Below are positions 1-6,143 of a DNA stretch of 39,999 bases, in pieces. The notes beneath the pieces are model-generated. The model saw nothing but the letters and a program-made list of their open reading frames with translations, did not search any database and had not been told where the DNA came from. The position numbers and the translations under genes are program-made. Source of the DNA: a virus; IMG/VR virus record IMGVR_UViG_3300009790_000001, positions 1 to 39,999 of that record. One strand, 5' to 3'. Each line of letters begins with the position of its first letter. Positions within the stretch are counted from its first letter, which is position 1.

Positions 1-123
1 GCCGTAATAACACCGTTAGACGGAGCGCCAAAGCCTGCAAGTGTATGGGTTGCTAACGTGGTAGCGCCTGCCAAGATAGTAAGCGTAGCTGTGCCATAAT
101 CTGCCGCAAAGTCAGAGGCGCGA
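1..123. repeat. Terminal direct repeat, left copy
   Basis: These 123 bases are identical to the last 123 bases of the window (39877-39999). The gene that runs off the right edge continues in frame here, so the copies represent one locus on a circular or circularly permuted map. The most likely origin is assembly of a headful-packaged genome; a true short direct terminal repeat is the alternative. Confidence 0.95.
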
Positions 124-155
124 CTGTTACGCGCAGTAGTATCACCTGTTGCCAT
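1..155 (-). CDS. N-terminal part of a ~113-aa late protein, split by the window edge
   Basis: The ATG is at 155-153 and reads MATGDTTARNSRASDFAADY before crossing the circle junction. It continues in the right-hand copy down to a TAG at 39690, for about 113 residues in all. The protein is rich in Ala, Thr, Gly and Ser with alternating hydrophobics, which suggests a small beta-structured virion protein; no family is recognised. The start follows the LamG gene's TGA by four bases and has an AGGTGA site upstream, so the two are coupled. Function unknown. Confidence 0.8.
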   Translation of the reverse strand, partial: MATGDTTARNSRASDFAADYGTATLTILAGATTLATHTLAGFGAPSNGVIT

Positions 156-159
156 GTTG

Positions 160-1326
160 TCACCTATTTATGTTTGTTGATAGCCACGGCATCTCAACAT
201 TTGTTGATAAGCTTGGCATGTTAATATTTGTCTCATCATCCGCTATTATCGCAGCACTTCCACTTATTGCAACTACTGAAAATATAGGCGGGGATATCGT
301 AAACGCAACATCAGCCACAGGATTAGGCAGCGTCACAGATGCAGAGGCGTTAAACACTGGCTTGCTAATACTAAAACCAACGTCTGCCACTCTGCCATTT
401 ATAGTCACTGAAGCGTTTGCACTAAATACAGGTTCTTGCAAAGAGAAGTCAACGTCTGCGACTGGCTGAGGAAGTGAAGCGCTTGCACTTGTTGAGAATT
501 GCGGCTTGCCTATTTCGTAGCTAACATTGGCCTGAGGACTTGGGAGTGTCGCACTAGCCGATGCGCTAAACTGCGGCGATAAAACACTGAACGAAACGTC
601 AGCAGAAAAGCCAGGTTGAGTTGCGCTAGCACTGGCCGAGAATTGAGGTGCTGAAACACTAAATGAAACATCGGCATTAGGCGCTGGAATGGTGACACTT
701 GCGCTAGCTGAAAATGTTGGCGCGCTTACCGTGTACGCAACATCAGCCGTTACGCCTGTGGCATCGCTATAAAACACCCACTGACTGTTATCGGTGGGGA
801 AGTTAACCAAAGTGCCGTCGTTACTGCCAGTAGTATCTGTCAGTATTGAACCTGTGCCGTTTGAAATTGATGGGTCGTAAAAGCTTATAGCTTGGCCATT
901 GACCTCAAACTCGATATTGTATAAATCACTGGCTACCGTTGCTGTAGAAAAGTTTGCGCCTAACACGCCAAAAGTAAAAGATTGACTGCTGTTTTGTGCG
1001 GGGCCTTGCTGCTGCCCGTCATAATGCAGAGATAAGCTTCCTGCCACCCTGCGAAGTTCTATTACTCTGTCGATAGATTGGTCGGTGGCTTGTGAAAATC
1101 CGACATTACCTCCAGTTCCTCCATAAACAGTGATATTACCGTTGGCGAAATGTATTATCCTAGAGGATGAAGAGTCTACATTAGCACCACCTAAAACCCT
1201 GTGATTTCCACTAGATGTTGTCGGCCACCGCCACCTAATACTAAAGTCGTCTGTTGTGCTAATGTTGATTGTTGACGCAAGAGTCACATAATCATTAACA
1301 CCATCAAACCGCAGCAAATAGGCCAT
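160..1326 (-). CDS. LamG-like domain protein with seven 24-aa repeats, probable virion adhesin/decoration protein
   Basis: The 388-residue product begins MAYLLRFDGVNDYVTL; the FDGVNDYV signature marks laminin-G/concanavalin-A-like beta-sandwich domains, here about residues 3-180. Residues 194-353 are seven tandem 24-aa repeats beginning Ala-Asp-Val and containing a Pro-x-Phe-Ser-Ala-Ser-Ala-Ser core. The start at 1326 is chosen because it overlaps the stop of the 32-aa ORF upstream as TAATG. An in-frame TTG at 1377 gives 17 more residues but lacks a clear ribosome site. It is the second gene of the late operon. The likely role is a surface-exposed carbohydrate-binding or tail/head accessory protein; no enzymatic motif is seen. 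Confidence 0.75.
   Translation of the reverse strand: MAYLLRFDGVNDYVTLASTINISTTDDFSIRWRWPTTSSGNHRVLGGANVDSSSSRIIHFANGNITVYGGTGGNVGFSQATDQSIDRVIELRRVAGSLSLHYDGQQQGPAQNSSQSFTFGVLGANFSTATVASDLYNIEFEVNGQAISFYDPSISNGTGSILTDTTGSNDGTLVNFPTDNSQWVFYSDATGVTADVAYTVSAPTFSASASVTIPAPNADVSFSVSAPQFSASASATQPGFSADVSFSVLSPQFSASASATLPSPQANVSYEIGKPQFSTSASASLPQPVADVDFSLQEPVFSANASVTINGRVADVGFSISKPVFNASASVTLPNPVADVAFTISPPIFSVVAISGSAAIIADDETNINMPSLSTNVEMPWLSTNINR
268..747 (-). repeat. 72-bp coding repeat array (7 copies of 24 aa)
   Basis: Seven consecutive units with exactly 24-residue spacing, each starting ADV (once ANV) and following a pattern like ADVxFxVxxPxFSASASVT. Copies differ at about a third of positions and the seventh is degraded. 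Exact spacing without indels suggests stacked beta units or a rod, and expansion by unequal recombination. Confidence 0.9.
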
Positions 1327-1424
1327 TACGCAATAACACCGTAAAAGTTTTTCGCGTGCACGATAAGCACGCCACAAACGAGCGCAACGGATAGTAATAA
1401 CAATTTAGCTTTAATGAAGTGCAT
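1326..1424 (-). CDS. 32-aa single-span membrane peptide heading the late operon
   Basis: The ATG at 1424 has an AAAGG site eight bases upstream, and the product is a short basic N-terminus (MHFIKAK), a hydrophobic stretch at about residues 8-23, then HAKNFYGVIA. Its stop overlaps the ATG of the LamG gene as TAATG, so the LamG gene is probably translationally coupled to it. It could be a membrane peptide or simply a leader ORF for coupling. Inverted heptamers TAGCGTA (1424-1430) and TACGCTA (1445-1451) flank its ribosome site and could fold over it. No homologue recognised. Confidence 0.6.
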   Translation of the reverse strand: MHFIKAKLLLLSVALVCGVLIVHAKNFYGVIA

Positions 1425-1450
1425 AGCGTAAACCTTTGTTCAGTTACGCT

Positions 1451-1479
1451 AGTATACGCTTTAAGCAGGCGAAAAAAAA
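1451..1479 (-). promoter_or_regulatory. Putative late promoter
   Basis: On the minus strand a TATACT -10-like box (1456-1451) lies about 27 bases upstream of the first late ATG. The -35 position falls in the T-run of the preceding terminator and does not match consensus, so the site would be weak or activator-dependent, as expected for a late promoter. Placement between the early terminator and the first late gene supports it. Confidence 0.4.
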
Positions 1480-1498
1480 GCCCGTGGAGGACGGGCTT
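1472..1498 (-). terminator. Rho-independent terminator of the leftward early operon
   Basis: A perfect 8-bp stem AAGCCCGT/ACGGGCTT (1478-1485 with 1491-1498), a 5-nt loop, and eight T on the minus strand. It follows the last leftward early gene and precedes the first late gene, separating the two transcription units. Confidence 0.9.
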
Positions 1499-1533
1499 AA
1501 AGGGAGATTGTGAAAGTGATGTTTAGTCACGGG

Positions 1534-1716
1534 TTAATCATTACACGGCACAAGCTTAATGTCTAGTGGCAGTTTCATGTTAAGTAAATTCACACCCTCA
1601 GTTTGCTGTATGTATTGCGTAAAGCCGTTAATCGCTTCTTGTATGTTTGCTGCATTACGGTAGCGCATTGTTATCTGTCTTCCGTGTACCTGGGTTTTGC
1701 ATTGTATGGCTAGCAT
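1534..1716 (-). CDS. Hypothetical 60-aa protein, last gene of the leftward early arm
   Basis: Begins MLAIQCKTQVHGRQITMRYR and ends PLDIKLVPCND. The start overlaps the stop of the membrane ORF upstream (ATGCTAG). The pattern suggests a small alpha/beta cytoplasmic protein without membrane segments. The early terminator follows within 40 bases. No family recognised. Confidence 0.65.
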   Translation of the reverse strand: MLAIQCKTQVHGRQITMRYRNAANIQEAINGFTQYIQQTEGVNLLNMKLPLDIKLVPCND

Positions 1717-1841
1717 TTGCGTTTCCTAACCATCAACTTCAACAACTCAAAACCACCAAAAACAATGCCGCAACTTCCCACCGTTAAAAACACAAGCATT
1801 GATAAGTGATATAGCAATCCTGTTTGTATAAATCCGTACAT
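1710..1841 (-). CDS. 43-aa small membrane protein
   Basis: The product reads MYGFIQTGLLYHLSMLVFLT, then a Gly-rich hydrophobic stretch and a basic tail (LMVRKRKC). That gives one transmembrane helix at about residues 8-33 with a positive C-terminus, probably facing the cytoplasm. Its ATG overlaps the previous gene's TGA as ATGA and uses the AAGGAG site inside the repeated element at 1845-1869. It ends overlapping the next ATG. Both junctions fit a real gene in a fully coupled operon. Possible roles are membrane-level host takeover or superinfection effects; nothing specific is visible. Confidence 0.6.
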   Translation of the reverse strand: MYGFIQTGLLYHLSMLVFLTVGSCGIVFGGFELLKLMVRKRKC

Positions 1842-2350
1842 CACTCTTGCTCCTTGCGTAGTTGTTCTACCAATTCTTTCATTTGGTCACAAGCGTTAAG
1901 CGGGAAGGCATAAATCAAAGCCTTAGCCCCCTTAATTTGATTCTCTATGGCGAATTTCCTAGCCTTGCTATTTACATCAGGATCTCTAGCAACAGCGTCT
2001 GTTATGTCAAGCAGCCTTTGAATGCTTTTTCTTGGGTCTTTCTCGTCTACTGTGAAATCCCACAAAACACATTCTTCATCTATTGCTGATTTATATCTCA
2101 ACATTCTTGCTTGGCAACTTTCGAATATCTCAAAGAGGTTTTTATACTCTTCATTAGCCTTTGCTAGTTGTGTGCGAAGTTCTTCCGCCTGACACTCAAG
2201 CCCTTCAATGTACTCATTAAGCTCTTCCATGGAGACTTCTTCATAATCTGAGGTCTCATTTAAGCTGTTATTCATCAAGGCATCGCATGCTGCGTTTAGC
2301 TCATTATTTGGGATATTTTGCGTTATTTCTTTGATGTATTTATCACTCAT
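1841..2350 (-). CDS. Acidic coiled-coil early protein (169 aa)
   Basis: The start MSDKYIKEI at 2350 is preferred because its ATG overlaps the upstream stop (ATGAGTGA) behind an AAGGAG site. The TTG start ten residues further up lies inside the neighbour's coding sequence. Residues about 40-95 (EEVSMEELNEYIEGLECQAE and following) predict a long acidic coiled coil. The C-terminus is EQLRKEQE, nearly the same as the ends of the next two genes upstream. No enzymatic motif. Likely a phage accessory protein that oligomerises through its helix. Confidence 0.7.
   Translation of the reverse strand: MSDKYIKEITQNIPNNELNAACDALMNNSLNETSDYEEVSMEELNEYIEGLECQAEELRTQLAKANEEYKNLFEIFESCQARMLRYKSAIDEECVLWDFTVDEKDPRKSIQRLLDITDAVARDPDVNSKARKFAIENQIKGAKALIYAFPLNACDQMKELVEQLRKEQE
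1845..1869 (-). repeat. Repeat copy 1: C-terminal tag plus ribosome site
   Basis: These 25 bases are identical to 2612-2636 and share 21 bases with 2353-2373. Read on the minus strand each copy encodes QLRKEQ at the end of one gene and places AAGGAG ahead of the next start codon. Confidence 0.9.
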
Positions 2351-2609
2351 TGTCTTGCTCCTTGCGTAGTTGTAGCGCATTCTCTAAATGACTAATTGCG
2401 TCATAGGCGCTTGAGTCGTCTTCGCGCTCTATCGCTTCAATGGCTTTATTAATTCCGCGCTTGTAAATTGCAACACGCTCATTAGCCTTTGCTATTAGGG
2501 CGCTAGCAAATTCATAAACATACGGATTTAAATCCATTTCACCGCTTGGCTGCTCTTTCAGTTTGAAACCATTGGATAATGCTAAATCTTTTATTTGCTT
2601 CTTATTCAC
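2343..2609 (-). CDS. Phage early protein, 88 aa
   Basis: A GTG start (2609) overlaps the HNH stop and lies behind the repeated AAGGAG element. It reads MNKKQIKDLALSNGFKLKEQ, with the stretch MDLNPYVYEFASALI and then an acidic helical C-terminus. From memory, small proteins with this KLKEQ...LNPYVYEFA pattern recur in the early regions of unrelated phages, without known function. It ends LRKEQDNE, like its neighbours. No membrane segment. Confidence 0.7.
   Translation of the reverse strand: MNKKQIKDLALSNGFKLKEQPSGEMDLNPYVYEFASALIAKANERVAIYKRGINKAIEAIEREDDSSAYDAISHLENALQLRKEQDNE
2353..2373 (-). repeat. Repeat copy 2: C-terminal tag plus ribosome site
   Basis: Twenty-one bases identical to the copies at 1845 and 2612, at the junction of the 88-aa and 169-aa genes; it encodes the end of QLRKEQ and supplies AAGGAG for the downstream ATG at 2350. 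Confidence 0.9.
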
Positions 2610-3141
2610 TGTCTTGCTCCTTGCGTAGTTGTTCTATTCTGGTTGATTTAAACCTATTTCCAGCCCAAGTTTGTTTGCCGTTAGCACACCCATAAACCGA
2701 AGAGGTCTTAAATCCCAATCTCCTGATTTGCGATGCACCAAATGCTATGTAACCAAAGCCATCCTTATAAATTTGCATTGGGCTTTTAAATCTATTGTGC
2801 TCGCCATTTTTCTTTGGCGTAAAAAGGCCGGTTTTAACTGCGTGCTTTAAGTTTTCAGACCTGCTAACCCACTCCAAGTTTGATAGCGAGTTATTAGTTT
2901 TTACTCCGTCTATGTGATTTACTTGAATATCTTCTGAATCTGGCTCACCAATGAAGTTTTCAGCTACCAACCTATGAACCCTGTGGTTTCTCTGCTTCCC
3001 GTTTTTGCATAGGCATAACTGTAAATAACCACTCCCATTCAAAAAGCTTTTCAGGATTCCGCCGCCAACCCTTCTAACATCGCCATTTTTGGATACCATG
3101 TATAAGCCTTCGTACCCTTTTACATCAGACCACTCTTTCAT
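2602..3141 (-). CDS. HNH homing endonuclease with NUMOD4 domain
   Basis: The N-terminus (KEWSDVKGYEGLYMVSKNG) matches the NUMOD4 DNA-binding motif. The centre carries the HNH signature VNHIDGVKTNNSLSNLEWVS, about residues 98-117. The C-terminal third (about 140-170) looks like a further DNA-contact segment. At 179 aa it is a usual size for free-standing phage HNH enzymes, which nick or cut a specific site and spread by repair. It starts with ATG 3141 behind AGGTGA. It ends in RIEQLRKEQDSE, the same tag as the two genes downstream, which suggests its insertion or capture involved that repeat. It is the first gene behind a promoter and a structured leader. Confidence 0.85.
   Translation of the reverse strand: MKEWSDVKGYEGLYMVSKNGDVRRVGGGILKSFLNGSGYLQLCLCKNGKQRNHRVHRLVAENFIGEPDSEDIQVNHIDGVKTNNSLSNLEWVSRSENLKHAVKTGLFTPKKNGEHNRFKSPMQIYKDGFGYIAFGASQIRRLGFKTSSVYGCANGKQTWAGNRFKSTRIEQLRKEQDSE
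2612..2636 (-). repeat. Repeat copy 3: C-terminal tag plus ribosome site
   Basis: Twenty-five bases identical to 1845-1869. It forms the last codons of the HNH gene and the ribosome site of the 88-aa gene. Confidence 0.9.
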
Positions 3142-3154
3142 TTTGTTTCACCTA

Positions 3155-3255
3155 TAAAAAAACCAACGCACTTAACACTGGTGAGAATTGGCTTACAAGA
3201 TAGCCTCAGTGAAAAATGCATTGGTTGTTTTACTCTTGTTTGCTTGGCTTCTCAC
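3155..3255 (-). promoter_or_regulatory. Structured leader with terminator-type hairpin and competing upstream pairing (possible attenuator)
   Basis: In the minus-strand transcript the arm AACCAATGCA (3226-3217) pairs with TGCGTTGGTT (3170-3161) through ten base pairs including one G-U, followed by about seven U. An inner CACTG/CAGTG pair (3211-3207 with 3180-3176) continues the helix. Upstream, GTGAGAA (3255-3249) is fully complementary to TTCTCAC (3187-3181), which lies in the terminator loop. The two pairings interleave, so they form either a pseudoknot or alternatives. The element lies between a good promoter and the HNH gene. Confidence 0.6.
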
Positions 3256-3267
3256 GGCCATAGGTTA

Positions 3268-3295
3268 ATTATACACGAACCAAGCCATCTATCAA
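3268..3295 (-). promoter_or_regulatory. Sigma70-type promoter for the HNH operon
   Basis: TTGATA (3295-3290) and a perfect TATAAT (3273-3268) are separated by 16 bases on the minus strand, giving a leader of about 120 nt before the HNH start codon. Confidence 0.75.
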
Positions 3296-3317
3296 TGATA
3301 CTTACTCGCTTTCTGGC

Positions 3318-3551
3318 TCATCGACAACTCTGACCAGCCAGTCGCGTTTTGACGTACAACTCGTACTTATCGCCATTCTTTAAAATCACATGGCTTGAAT
3401 TGCCCAGCTGCGCGTGTTTACGTATCGTAATTCTATGTACGTTTAACGCCTTAGCCATGGCGCTTTTGTCATTGCCGAATTTGGGTAGCAACTCACTTAT
3501 GCTGTAAGTTACCTTTTGTGGCGCTGGGTTTGTTATTTGGTGTCCGAACAT
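3318..3551 (-). CDS. Small helix-turn-helix protein (77 aa)
   Basis: Residues about 24-45, GNDKSAMAKALNVHRITIRK, have the spacing of a helix-turn-helix of the Fis/NinH type (alternate hydrophobics, A-x-x-L-x-V, then a basic recognition helix). A short beta-like C-terminus follows (KNGDKYELYVKTR). It is probably a DNA-binding regulator acting in the early arm; its operator is unknown. The ATG overlaps the previous stop as TAATG. Its final codons include CTGGTCAGAGTTGT, also present in the leader at 4215-4283. Confidence 0.6.
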   Translation of the reverse strand: MFGHQITNPAPQKVTYSISELLPKFGNDKSAMAKALNVHRITIRKHAQLGNSSHVILKNGDKYELYVKTRLAGQSCR

Positions 3552-3802
3552 TACAACCCCGCCTCATGCTCTAGTTTTGTTCTGTATGCTTCGCGTAGTT
3601 CATAACGCGCAATCTCGTTGAACTTTTCTTCAAACATTTCTTTTGTGTCGCTCCCACCTAAGTGAGCAGAAAGCAAGATATGAATAAAAGAGTAATTACC
3701 CCTCATTGCTCTCAGTATGCTGTCATCGCTCAACCCCATAACCTGCTCACCCTCACGCAGACGCTCAACCGCCTCGGCTAGTTCTTGTTCGTTTATTTGC
3801 AT
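3551..3802 (-). CDS. Hypothetical helical protein (83 aa)
   Basis: The start at 3802 (MQINEQELAEAVERLREGEQ) is preferred because a strong GGAGG sits eight bases upstream; an in-frame ATG five codons earlier overlaps that site. The product is mostly helical with a hydrophobic stretch SFIHILLSAHL and a charged C-terminus. It overlaps the upstream gene by 10 bases. No family recognised. Confidence 0.65.
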   Translation of the reverse strand: MQINEQELAEAVERLREGEQVMGLSDDSILRAMRGNYSFIHILLSAHLGGSDTKEMFEEKFNEIARYELREAYRTKLEHEAGL

Positions 3803-3987
3803 TGCATAGCCCTCCATGCTTTGTAAAACGCTGTTGCCTGCTCGTCGTAAAATACGCCTACTACTTCGCCACGCATTAGAAGCACTACGCCATAGTTTTG
3901 CTTATCCCATGACGTAAAATTAATGTGCTGATTGACTGCCGGACTAAGCACGTATATGCCGTTGTAGAGTGGTACTGCTATCTTCAT
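3793..3987 (-). CDS. Hypothetical 64-aa protein
   Basis: It begins MKIAVPLYNGIYVLSPAVNQ and has alternating hydrophobic strands (YGVVLLMRGEVVGVFYDEQA), suggesting a small beta-rich fold. Its ATG overlaps the upstream TGA (ATGA), and its end overlaps the next gene. Function unknown. Confidence 0.6.
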   Translation of the reverse strand: MKIAVPLYNGIYVLSPAVNQHINFTSWDKQNYGVVLLMRGEVVGVFYDEQATAFYKAWRAMQCK

Positions 3988-4214
3988 TTATCCAACTCCT
4001 CAAGCAATGCATCAGCCGCTTTAACAGACATTACTGAAATCCAATCAATAGCGCCATCATCTGTCGTGCTTATCATTGAGCTGTTGGATAAAATACCCTG
4101 CATCGCCATTACTGCAAAATGTTCGCGCTTGGTTAAGCCGTCTATTGCGCTGTGTTTTTCAAATGGCGCAGCTTCGTTTGGTAGTGGGTAAGCTGGTAAA
4201 TCTTTATTTTTCAT
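3984..4214 (-). CDS. Phage early protein with GLTKREHFAVMAMQG motif (76 aa)
   Basis: It contains GLTKREHFAVMAMQGILSNS at about residues 26-45 and ends with the helix VKAADALLEELDK. This GLTKREYFA-A-MAMQG pattern recurs, from memory, in small early proteins of many tailed phages; no function is established that I know of. A GGGAGATAGAG ribosome site precedes the ATG. It is first after a 60-bp leader resembling one in the rightward arm. Confidence 0.75.
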   Translation of the reverse strand: MKNKDLPAYPLPNEAAPFEKHSAIDGLTKREHFAVMAMQGILSNSSMISTTDDGAIDWISVMSVKAADALLEELDK

Positions 4215-4283
4215 CTCTATCTCCCGTTTAAATTACGCCAACCTTACATGCTGATGGGCGCGTGTACAACTCTGACCAGTTAG
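4215..4283 (-). promoter_or_regulatory. Leader element shared with 15476-15545
   Basis: The element starts at a stop codon with CTAACTGGTC, runs about 70 bases and ends in AACGGGAGATA before the start codon; the segment at 15476-15545 has the same beginning and end and scattered identities between. A weak TTGTAC/TAAGGT pair with 17-base spacing could be a promoter. The half CTGGTCAGAGTTGT recurs near 3330-3345. Confidence 0.5.
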
Positions 4284-4930
4284 GTTAATTCACTATCAAA
4301 CTTACTCATGTATTCATCAAACTCAGCAGGGTCAATGTTGAAGTGACTAGCCATATTTGCGCATGCGTCATACTGTTTCGCTGCCAGCTTTGGCTTGATG
4401 GGTTTTAGGTCTTCAGGCTCGATTAACTGGTACTCTTCAAAGTCATTAAGTACAACTACGCACCCATTAAAGTCAGTCTTTGTCTGAATTATTTTGCACT
4501 TCATCTCGCCTTGATTGTAAGTATGCGTCCATTTCTTGCCTTCTTCGAATTCAACAAAATCACCCTGCGCGTCTTTTGCTATCTTCTCTAGGTTTTCGCG
4601 TGTGGCTTTGAAGTGTGGTTTCTCTTTCTCTTTCACATAAGCTTCGAATTCGGCACGGGTGCAGACTAAATAACTATCTTGCCAGTTATCGCTATCAGTT
4701 TCGCCCGAAGCGAAAAACATCTTTCCATCTTTGCCGCAGCGGATGTGCGTCCATTGTCCAGCCACAAATGTTTTGCCGTAATACTCCACCGCATCCGCAA
4801 CGGTTTTTGGTTGTGTGTGACCATTGTTTGTCAAATGCTCAAAAAAAGCATGTATAGCCAAATCATTTTCAAGCGCCCAATCATTATAAGCAGACACCGC
4901 CGCCTTTGCGTTATCATTCCAATCAATCAT
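4280..4930 (-). CDS. Hypothetical 216-aa early protein
   Basis: A soluble protein starting MIDWNDNAKAAVSAYNDWAL. A Trp/Cys-rich middle (QWTHIRCGKDGKMFFASGET) and a second segment (KWTHTYNQGEMKCKIIQT) look like two related WTH-containing beta modules at about residues 58 and 132. A helical C-terminus ends EYMSKFDSELT. The internal similarity suggests a duplicated domain. It is coupled to the coiled-coil gene upstream by ATGA. No family recognised. Confidence 0.65.
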   Translation of the reverse strand: MIDWNDNAKAAVSAYNDWALENDLAIHAFFEHLTNNGHTQPKTVADAVEYYGKTFVAGQWTHIRCGKDGKMFFASGETDSDNWQDSYLVCTRAEFEAYVKEKEKPHFKATRENLEKIAKDAQGDFVEFEEGKKWTHTYNQGEMKCKIIQTKTDFNGCVVVLNDFEEYQLIEPEDLKPIKPKLAAKQYDACANMASHFNIDPAEFDEYMSKFDSELT

Positions 4931-5115
4931 TTGTTTTGTTCTCCCGCGTATCTGCTATTAATCATCTTTCTCACCTTCTCCCTAAGCCTGTGCCCGTTAA
5001 TTACTCCAGTTAACCGCTCATTCTCTTCTTTCAACCTCTCATTCTCATCACTCACCCGCTTATACTCCTGGAACAACTCCTCACGCGTTGGCGCTGTTGC
5101 TTTGATTTCTTTCAT
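4927..5115 (-). CDS. Short coiled-coil protein (62 aa)
   Basis: Residues about 12-40 (EELFQEYKRVSDENERLKEE) form an uninterrupted charged heptad helix; the basic C-terminus is LREKVRKMINSRYAGEQNK. It probably dimerises. It is coupled at both ends by ATGA overlaps. Function unknown. Confidence 0.65.
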   Translation of the reverse strand: MKEIKATAPTREELFQEYKRVSDENERLKEENERLTGVINGHRLREKVRKMINSRYAGEQNK

Positions 5116-5295
5116 TTGCTCACCTTCTTGGCCGCTTTAATCGCATTAACAATCATATCGGCTACCTTGCCCTTATAGCGCCCTTTGCTGTAATTCTCAC
5201 TCGCTACCATTGCAGCATTTCGGGCTTGCGTTTGACTAACACCCTCTTTCAGGCATCCGTTAAGAACTTGCTTGTATACAAAGTCAGAGGTCATA
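5112..5295 (-). CDS. Hypothetical 60-aa helical protein
   Basis: The start MTSDFVYKQVLNGCLKEG at 5295 is preferred because its ATG overlaps the upstream TGA; an in-frame ATG four codons earlier is possible. The helical, Ala- and Lys-rich C-terminus (DMIVNAIKAAKKVSK) and the SQTQARNAAMVA stretch suggest a small nucleic-acid or partner-binding protein. No family recognised. Confidence 0.6.
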
Positions 5296-5515
5296 ACGAC
5301 ACCCATTTCATTTCGTTGTTGTAAAAGCCCCTCATGCCGTTAAGTGTGAAAGGTAATGTGCCACTGGTCATAAGGCAAAGTATGTGGCCGTCAAGTGCAC
5401 CACCGATGCACAAGTGTTTGGCTTTCTTTCTACCTATTCGCTGCCTTGCACGTTGAGTAACAAGATTTGGCGCTCGACTTAGGTTTGCTGGTTTTCTTCT
5501 GGTTACTTTTGCCAC
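5291..5515 (-). CDS. Basic hypothetical protein (74 aa)
   Basis: A GTG start lies behind a strong AGGAGATTGAGAA site. The N-terminal 30 residues are very basic (VTRRKPANLSRAPNLVTQRA, then RIGRKKAKH), followed by a compact beta-like half (DGHILCLMTSGTLPFTLNG). It could be nucleic-acid binding. It is first after a good promoter at 5544-5571. Confidence 0.6.
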   Translation of the reverse strand: MAKVTRRKPANLSRAPNLVTQRARQRIGRKKAKHLCIGGALDGHILCLMTSGTLPFTLNGMRGFYNNEMKWVSL

Positions 5516-5543
5516 TTCTCAATCTCCTCTTGTTTGTTGGTTG

Positions 5544-5571
5544 ACTATACCACCTAAAGAGGCGGTGTCAC
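5544..5571 (-). promoter_or_regulatory. Early leftward promoter
   Basis: GTGACA (5571-5566) and TATAGT (5549-5544) with a 16-base spacer on the minus strand, about 30 bases before the GTG of the basic protein. The flanking GGTATAGTnAAC also occurs at the -10 of the promoter near 6172, and TTAGGTG before the -10 is shared with 15504-15510. Confidence 0.65.
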
Positions 5572-5585
5572 GGTTGTTCGTCGCA

Positions 5586-6143
5586 TTATCCCCACTGTTG
5601 AGCCATTCCGTCAGCAATACCCTGGTAGGTCTCACTTCTCAACTTACCCCTGTCCTTGCTAGGCGGAATTTTATGAATCCGATTTTCTCGACCCTCGACG
5701 ACATCCGTTGAGGTTAATAGAGGCAAGCCTTTTAGCCATAAACATGTAGCTTTAGTTTCACCATGCCCAAACTGCCAAGGCTGAATAATCTTGTCTGGCT
5801 TTCTGTAAAGCGTTGACATAACACAAACTGGGTTTTCTATCGCAGTCATTGGAATGTGTTTAGAGCGCCTTATCAGCTTCATGAAAAAAGACGCGCCTTG
5901 ATACTGCCTCCCATCCATTTTTTTAGCCGCAAAATGACGAGAGCCGCTAACACTAAGATGAGTGCATGGCGGGTGCGCTATCATCAAATCAAACGGGTAA
6001 TCAATGATGTCGAAAACACTACCCTCGTAATGAGGACCAGGCGCGTCAGTCGGCAACAGGTCGCAACTAATCGCATCGTGGCCTCTTGCTATAAACGCAT
6101 CTCTCACTCTGCCGCTGTACTCACATGCTACTAATACTTTCAC
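5586..6143 (-). CDS. Cytosine-C5 DNA methyltransferase-like protein (185 aa)
   Basis: It has a motif-I-like start (KVLVACEYSGRVRDAF), an acidic CDLLPTD segment (SAM binding), the motif IV loop HPPCTHLSVSG with catalytic-type PC at about residues 59-60, an ENP motif VI at 103-105 and a motif-X-like YQGIADGMA end. It is much shorter than cellular Dcm enzymes (over 300 aa), like a compact phage family. The GTG at 6143 is chosen for its AGGGAGG site; upstream codons lie in promoter sequence. It probably modifies phage DNA against restriction. The usual motif VIII and target-recognition region are not evident, so an altered activity is possible. Confidence 0.75.
   Translation of the reverse strand: MKVLVACEYSGRVRDAFIARGHDAISCDLLPTDAPGPHYEGSVFDIIDYPFDLMIAHPPCTHLSVSGSRHFAAKKMDGRQYQGASFFMKLIRRSKHIPMTAIENPVCVMSTLYRKPDKIIQPWQFGHGETKATCLWLKGLPLLTSTDVVEGRENRIHKIPPSKDRGKLRSETYQGIADGMAQQWG

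Noticed and set aside
3142-3317. Group I intron around the HNH gene
   Set aside because: No P7/G-site-like core or split exon is seen; the surrounding genes are intact and the HNH gene is free-standing.
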